Shown in pieces: positions 6,626 to 8,237 of a stretch of 8,237 nucleotides of DNA. The position numbers and the translations under genes were made by a program. The notes below the pieces were generated by a model. It did no database searches. It had not been told where the DNA came from and saw nothing but the letters and a program-made list of their open reading frames with translations. Every line of letters begins with the position of its first letter. Positions within the stretch are counted from its first letter, which is position 1. Origin of the DNA: Actinomycetota bacterium (lineage in GTDB: Bacteria; Actinomycetota; Thermoleophilia; Solirubrobacterales; 70-9); the NCBI GenBank assembly GCA_018268695.1, contig JAFDWD010001128.1:1-8237 (forward strand). The letters are read 5' to 3'.

Positions 6626-7804
6626 TTAGCCCCTCAACCGCCCGGCGAGCTCGGTCGCCGCCGCGAAGAAGGCGCGGAATTCCTCCGCCTCGCGCTCCCG
6701 CGGGCCGCCGTCCAGCGTCGTCAGGATCAGGGACCGGCCGTCGGCGCCGACCTGCATGACGCCGCGCTCGGCGGTGTCGCCGCGGGGGACGCTCGCGGCC
6801 ACCGCCAAAGCGCGCAGCGGCGAGGGGGCCTCGACGACGAGATTGGTCCACCCCATGTCGTCGTAGTCCTCGGAGTCGGTGAGGACCAGGAAGGCCTCCT
6901 CGCCACTCGGGACACGGCGGCTGGCGGCGCGCGCCAGGACGCCGGGCAGGAAGGTCTGCAAGTTCTCGGCGCGGTAGGCGCCGGAGCCGAGCGGCGCGAA
7001 GCCGACCAGGGACGCTTGCTCGCGGAAGAACGCCTCGGCGCCCAGCGCCCAGGCGCGGTCCCCGAGCCGGAGGCCGTGACGGTACGCCTTCGCGGCCTCC
7101 TTGATGCTCTCGGGCGGACGGTCGAAGCGGTGCTCGGCCAGCTCGCTCTCGAACCGACCGCGGCCGGAGCCCTGGCCAGGGACGGCGCGGCCGTGCCCGT
7201 CGATCGCGGCGACCCGGGCGAAGATGCGCCCCGCGGCCGCGCAGAGGGCGTCGAGCCGCGCGTCGTCGGAGACGTACCCGGGCACGAAGCAGGCGAGCGC
7301 GCCGTCCTGCAGCTCGAAGGAGAAGCTCTCCGGAGCTTCCTCGGTCAGCCAGTGGATGATCCCCGGGGAGAACAGCTGCCAGACCGCAAGCTGATCCTGG
7401 TCGCCGTCGGTCGACAACGCGTAGCGCCGGAGGAAGCTCTGACTCTCGAGCTCGACCTTCTTGTCGTCGAGCTTCACCACCTGCCGGTCGGCGTCCGGGT
7501 TCGAGCTGTCCCGCTTATCCAGGCCACGGTCGTGGCAGAGGACCCGGATCGCGAAGTCGCTGCTGGCGGGGGCTTCGAGGAGGACGAGCGTGAAGGGGCT
7601 GCGCTCGATGTCGTCGCGGCCCTCGTAGGCGTAGTTCACCAGCGCGAGCCAGCCCTGCCCGGCACCACCGGGCAACTCGCCCGACGCAAGACTCGGCACT
7701 TCCTGCATGAAGCCGTGGCGCATCAGCTGGGTCGCCTTCGGCAGGCCGAAGGACGCGGCGCGGTGCAGGAGGCCGCGGCGGGACGCGTAGCCGGCCAGCG
7801 TCAT
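6626..7804 (-). CDS. Uncharacterised soluble protein downstream of ftsH
   Basis: I do not recognise a named family for this 392-residue protein. It has no signal peptide and no convincing membrane segment. Residues 123-176 contain the pattern RRYALSTD...LFSPGIIHWL...FSFELQDGALACFVPG, which loosely recalls the C-terminal part of DUF3137-type proteins (a soluble domain testing a 'tp.fm..l' helix and a beta hairpin). That likeness is from memory and weak. The two halves may be related: a SGELPGG..GWLALVNYAYEGRDD...LVLLEAP run (41-79) has an echo in FLPGV..EEAFLVLTDSEDYDD...LVVEAP (285-327). The ATG at 7804 is three bases after the ftsH stop, with no good Shine-Dalgarno, so it is probably translated by reinitiation from the ftsH message. 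A hairpin follows it. A role related to FtsH is possible only by context. Confidence 0.8.
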   Translation of the reverse strand: MTLAGYASRRGLLHRAASFGLPKATQLMRHGFMQEVPSLASGELPGGAGQGWLALVNYAYEGRDDIERSPFTLVLLEAPASSDFAIRVLCHDRGLDKRDSSNPDADRQVVKLDDKKVELESQSFLRRYALSTDGDQDQLAVWQLFSPGIIHWLTEEAPESFSFELQDGALACFVPGYVSDDARLDALCAAAGRIFARVAAIDGHGRAVPGQGSGRGRFESELAEHRFDRPPESIKEAAKAYRHGLRLGDRAWALGAEAFFREQASLVGFAPLGSGAYRAENLQTFLPGVLARAASRRVPSGEEAFLVLTDSEDYDDMGWTNLVVEAPSPLRALAVAASVPRGDTAERGVMQVGADGRSLILTTLDGGPREREAEEFRAFFAAATELAGRLRG

Positions 7805-7807
7805 CGT

Positions 7808-8237
7808 CTACTGCTTGACCGCAGAAGCGAGCTCGCCGACTTCGGGCAGCGGCACCCCGGCGACCTCGTAGGCCTCCGGCTGGTCGAGCGTCTCCCGCTG
7901 GAGCAGCGCCTCGGCGAGGGCCTCGAGGCGAGCCCGCTCCCGTCGCAGCAGCTCGAGGACTTCCTCTTCGGCCTCGTCGACGATCCGCCGCACCTCCCGG
8001 TCGACCAGCTCCTGGGTCGGCTCGGAAGCGGGCAGCGCCCCGGGGAGCAGCGCGCCGTCCTGGCGGCCGTCGGTGACCGCGATCGGCCCGACCTCCTCGC
8101 TCATCCCCCACCGGCCGACCATGCCGCGGGCGACCTCGGCGAGGGTCTGGATGTCGGACTCCGCCCCGGTCGTGATCTCGTCGAAGACGACCTTCTCCGC
8201 GGCGCGGCCGCCGAGCGCCACCTTGATTTTGGCCAGG
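7808..8237 (-). CDS. ftsH: ATP-dependent zinc metalloprotease FtsH, C-terminal part (5' end outside window)
   Basis: Only the last 142 residues are present; the transmembrane part, AAA ATPase and HEXXH zinc motif lie beyond the right edge. The visible part starts in the peptidase domain with VALGGRAAEKVVFDEITTGAESDI. The Asp in GAESD corresponds to the third zinc ligand of the family. It continues with the MVGRWGMSEEVGPIAV segment and a charged helical tail containing the typical RRIVDEAEEEVLELLRRER pattern and the ALLQRETLD motif. FtsH is a membrane-anchored hexamer that degrades unstable or damaged proteins. Compared with common FtsH, the stretch after GPIAV (TDGRQDGALLPGALPASEP) is short and lineage-specific. 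The stop at 7808 is three bases before the next start. A diverged FtsH-like paralogue is possible. Confidence 0.93.
   Translation of the reverse strand, partial: LAKIKVALGGRAAEKVVFDEITTGAESDIQTLAEVARGMVGRWGMSEEVGPIAVTDGRQDGALLPGALPASEPTQELVDREVRRIVDEAEEEVLELLRRERARLEALAEALLQRETLDQPEAYEVAGVPLPEVGELASAVKQ

Noticed and set aside
726..6759. Several long plus-strand open frames (for example 726-1949, 1403-2869, 5283-6629)
   Set aside because: They lie antisense to well-supported enzymes, are rich in Arg, Ala, Gly and Pro, and show no family motif; open antisense frames are expected at this GC content.
5004..6851. A 615-residue form of HutH with an N-terminal extension
   Set aside because: The extra part crosses the 6563-6607 hairpin and the end of the upstream gene, and exceeds the family length by about 100 residues.

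Overview
This window comes from a very GC-rich bacterial chromosome. All recognised genes lie on the minus strand, so the reading order runs from the right edge to the left. The gene content, an FtsH tail followed by an uncharacterised soluble protein, and the style of the protein sequences suggest a high-GC actinomycete, possibly of the Thermoleophilia/Solirubrobacterales type. That placement is an impression from sequence style and was not tested.

Right block (6626-8237): the C-terminal 142 residues of an FtsH-family membrane AAA protease enter from the right edge. Three bases after its stop begins a 392-residue protein of unknown function, probably cotranscribed. A near-perfect hairpin (6563-6607) follows it.

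Main block (171-6548): this is a histidine utilisation (hut) cluster in the order hutH - hutU - def - hutF - hutI. HutH converts histidine to urocanate plus ammonia. HutU hydrates urocanate to imidazolonepropionate. HutI opens the ring to N-formimino-glutamate. HutF deiminates that to N-formyl-glutamate plus ammonia. hutH/hutU and hutF/hutI each overlap by four bases (GTGA and ATGA), which indicates translational coupling. The presence of hutF points to the five-step route, which should end with an N-formylglutamate deformylase (HutG). No hutG is visible here, but a complete peptide-deformylase-family gene sits between hutU and hutF. The idea that this Def-like protein performs the missing deformylation is the most interesting hypothesis in the window.

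Regulation: hutH has a good -10 hexamer exactly six bases before its ATG and no evident Shine-Dalgarno, which suggests a leaderless transcript. Strong dyads mark the transcript boundaries: one before hutH, one between hutU and def (perfect 15-bp stem), and a large nested inverted repeat after hutI (32-122). None has a proper U-tract. No hut regulator, transporter, RNA gene, CRISPR array or insertion sequence was seen.
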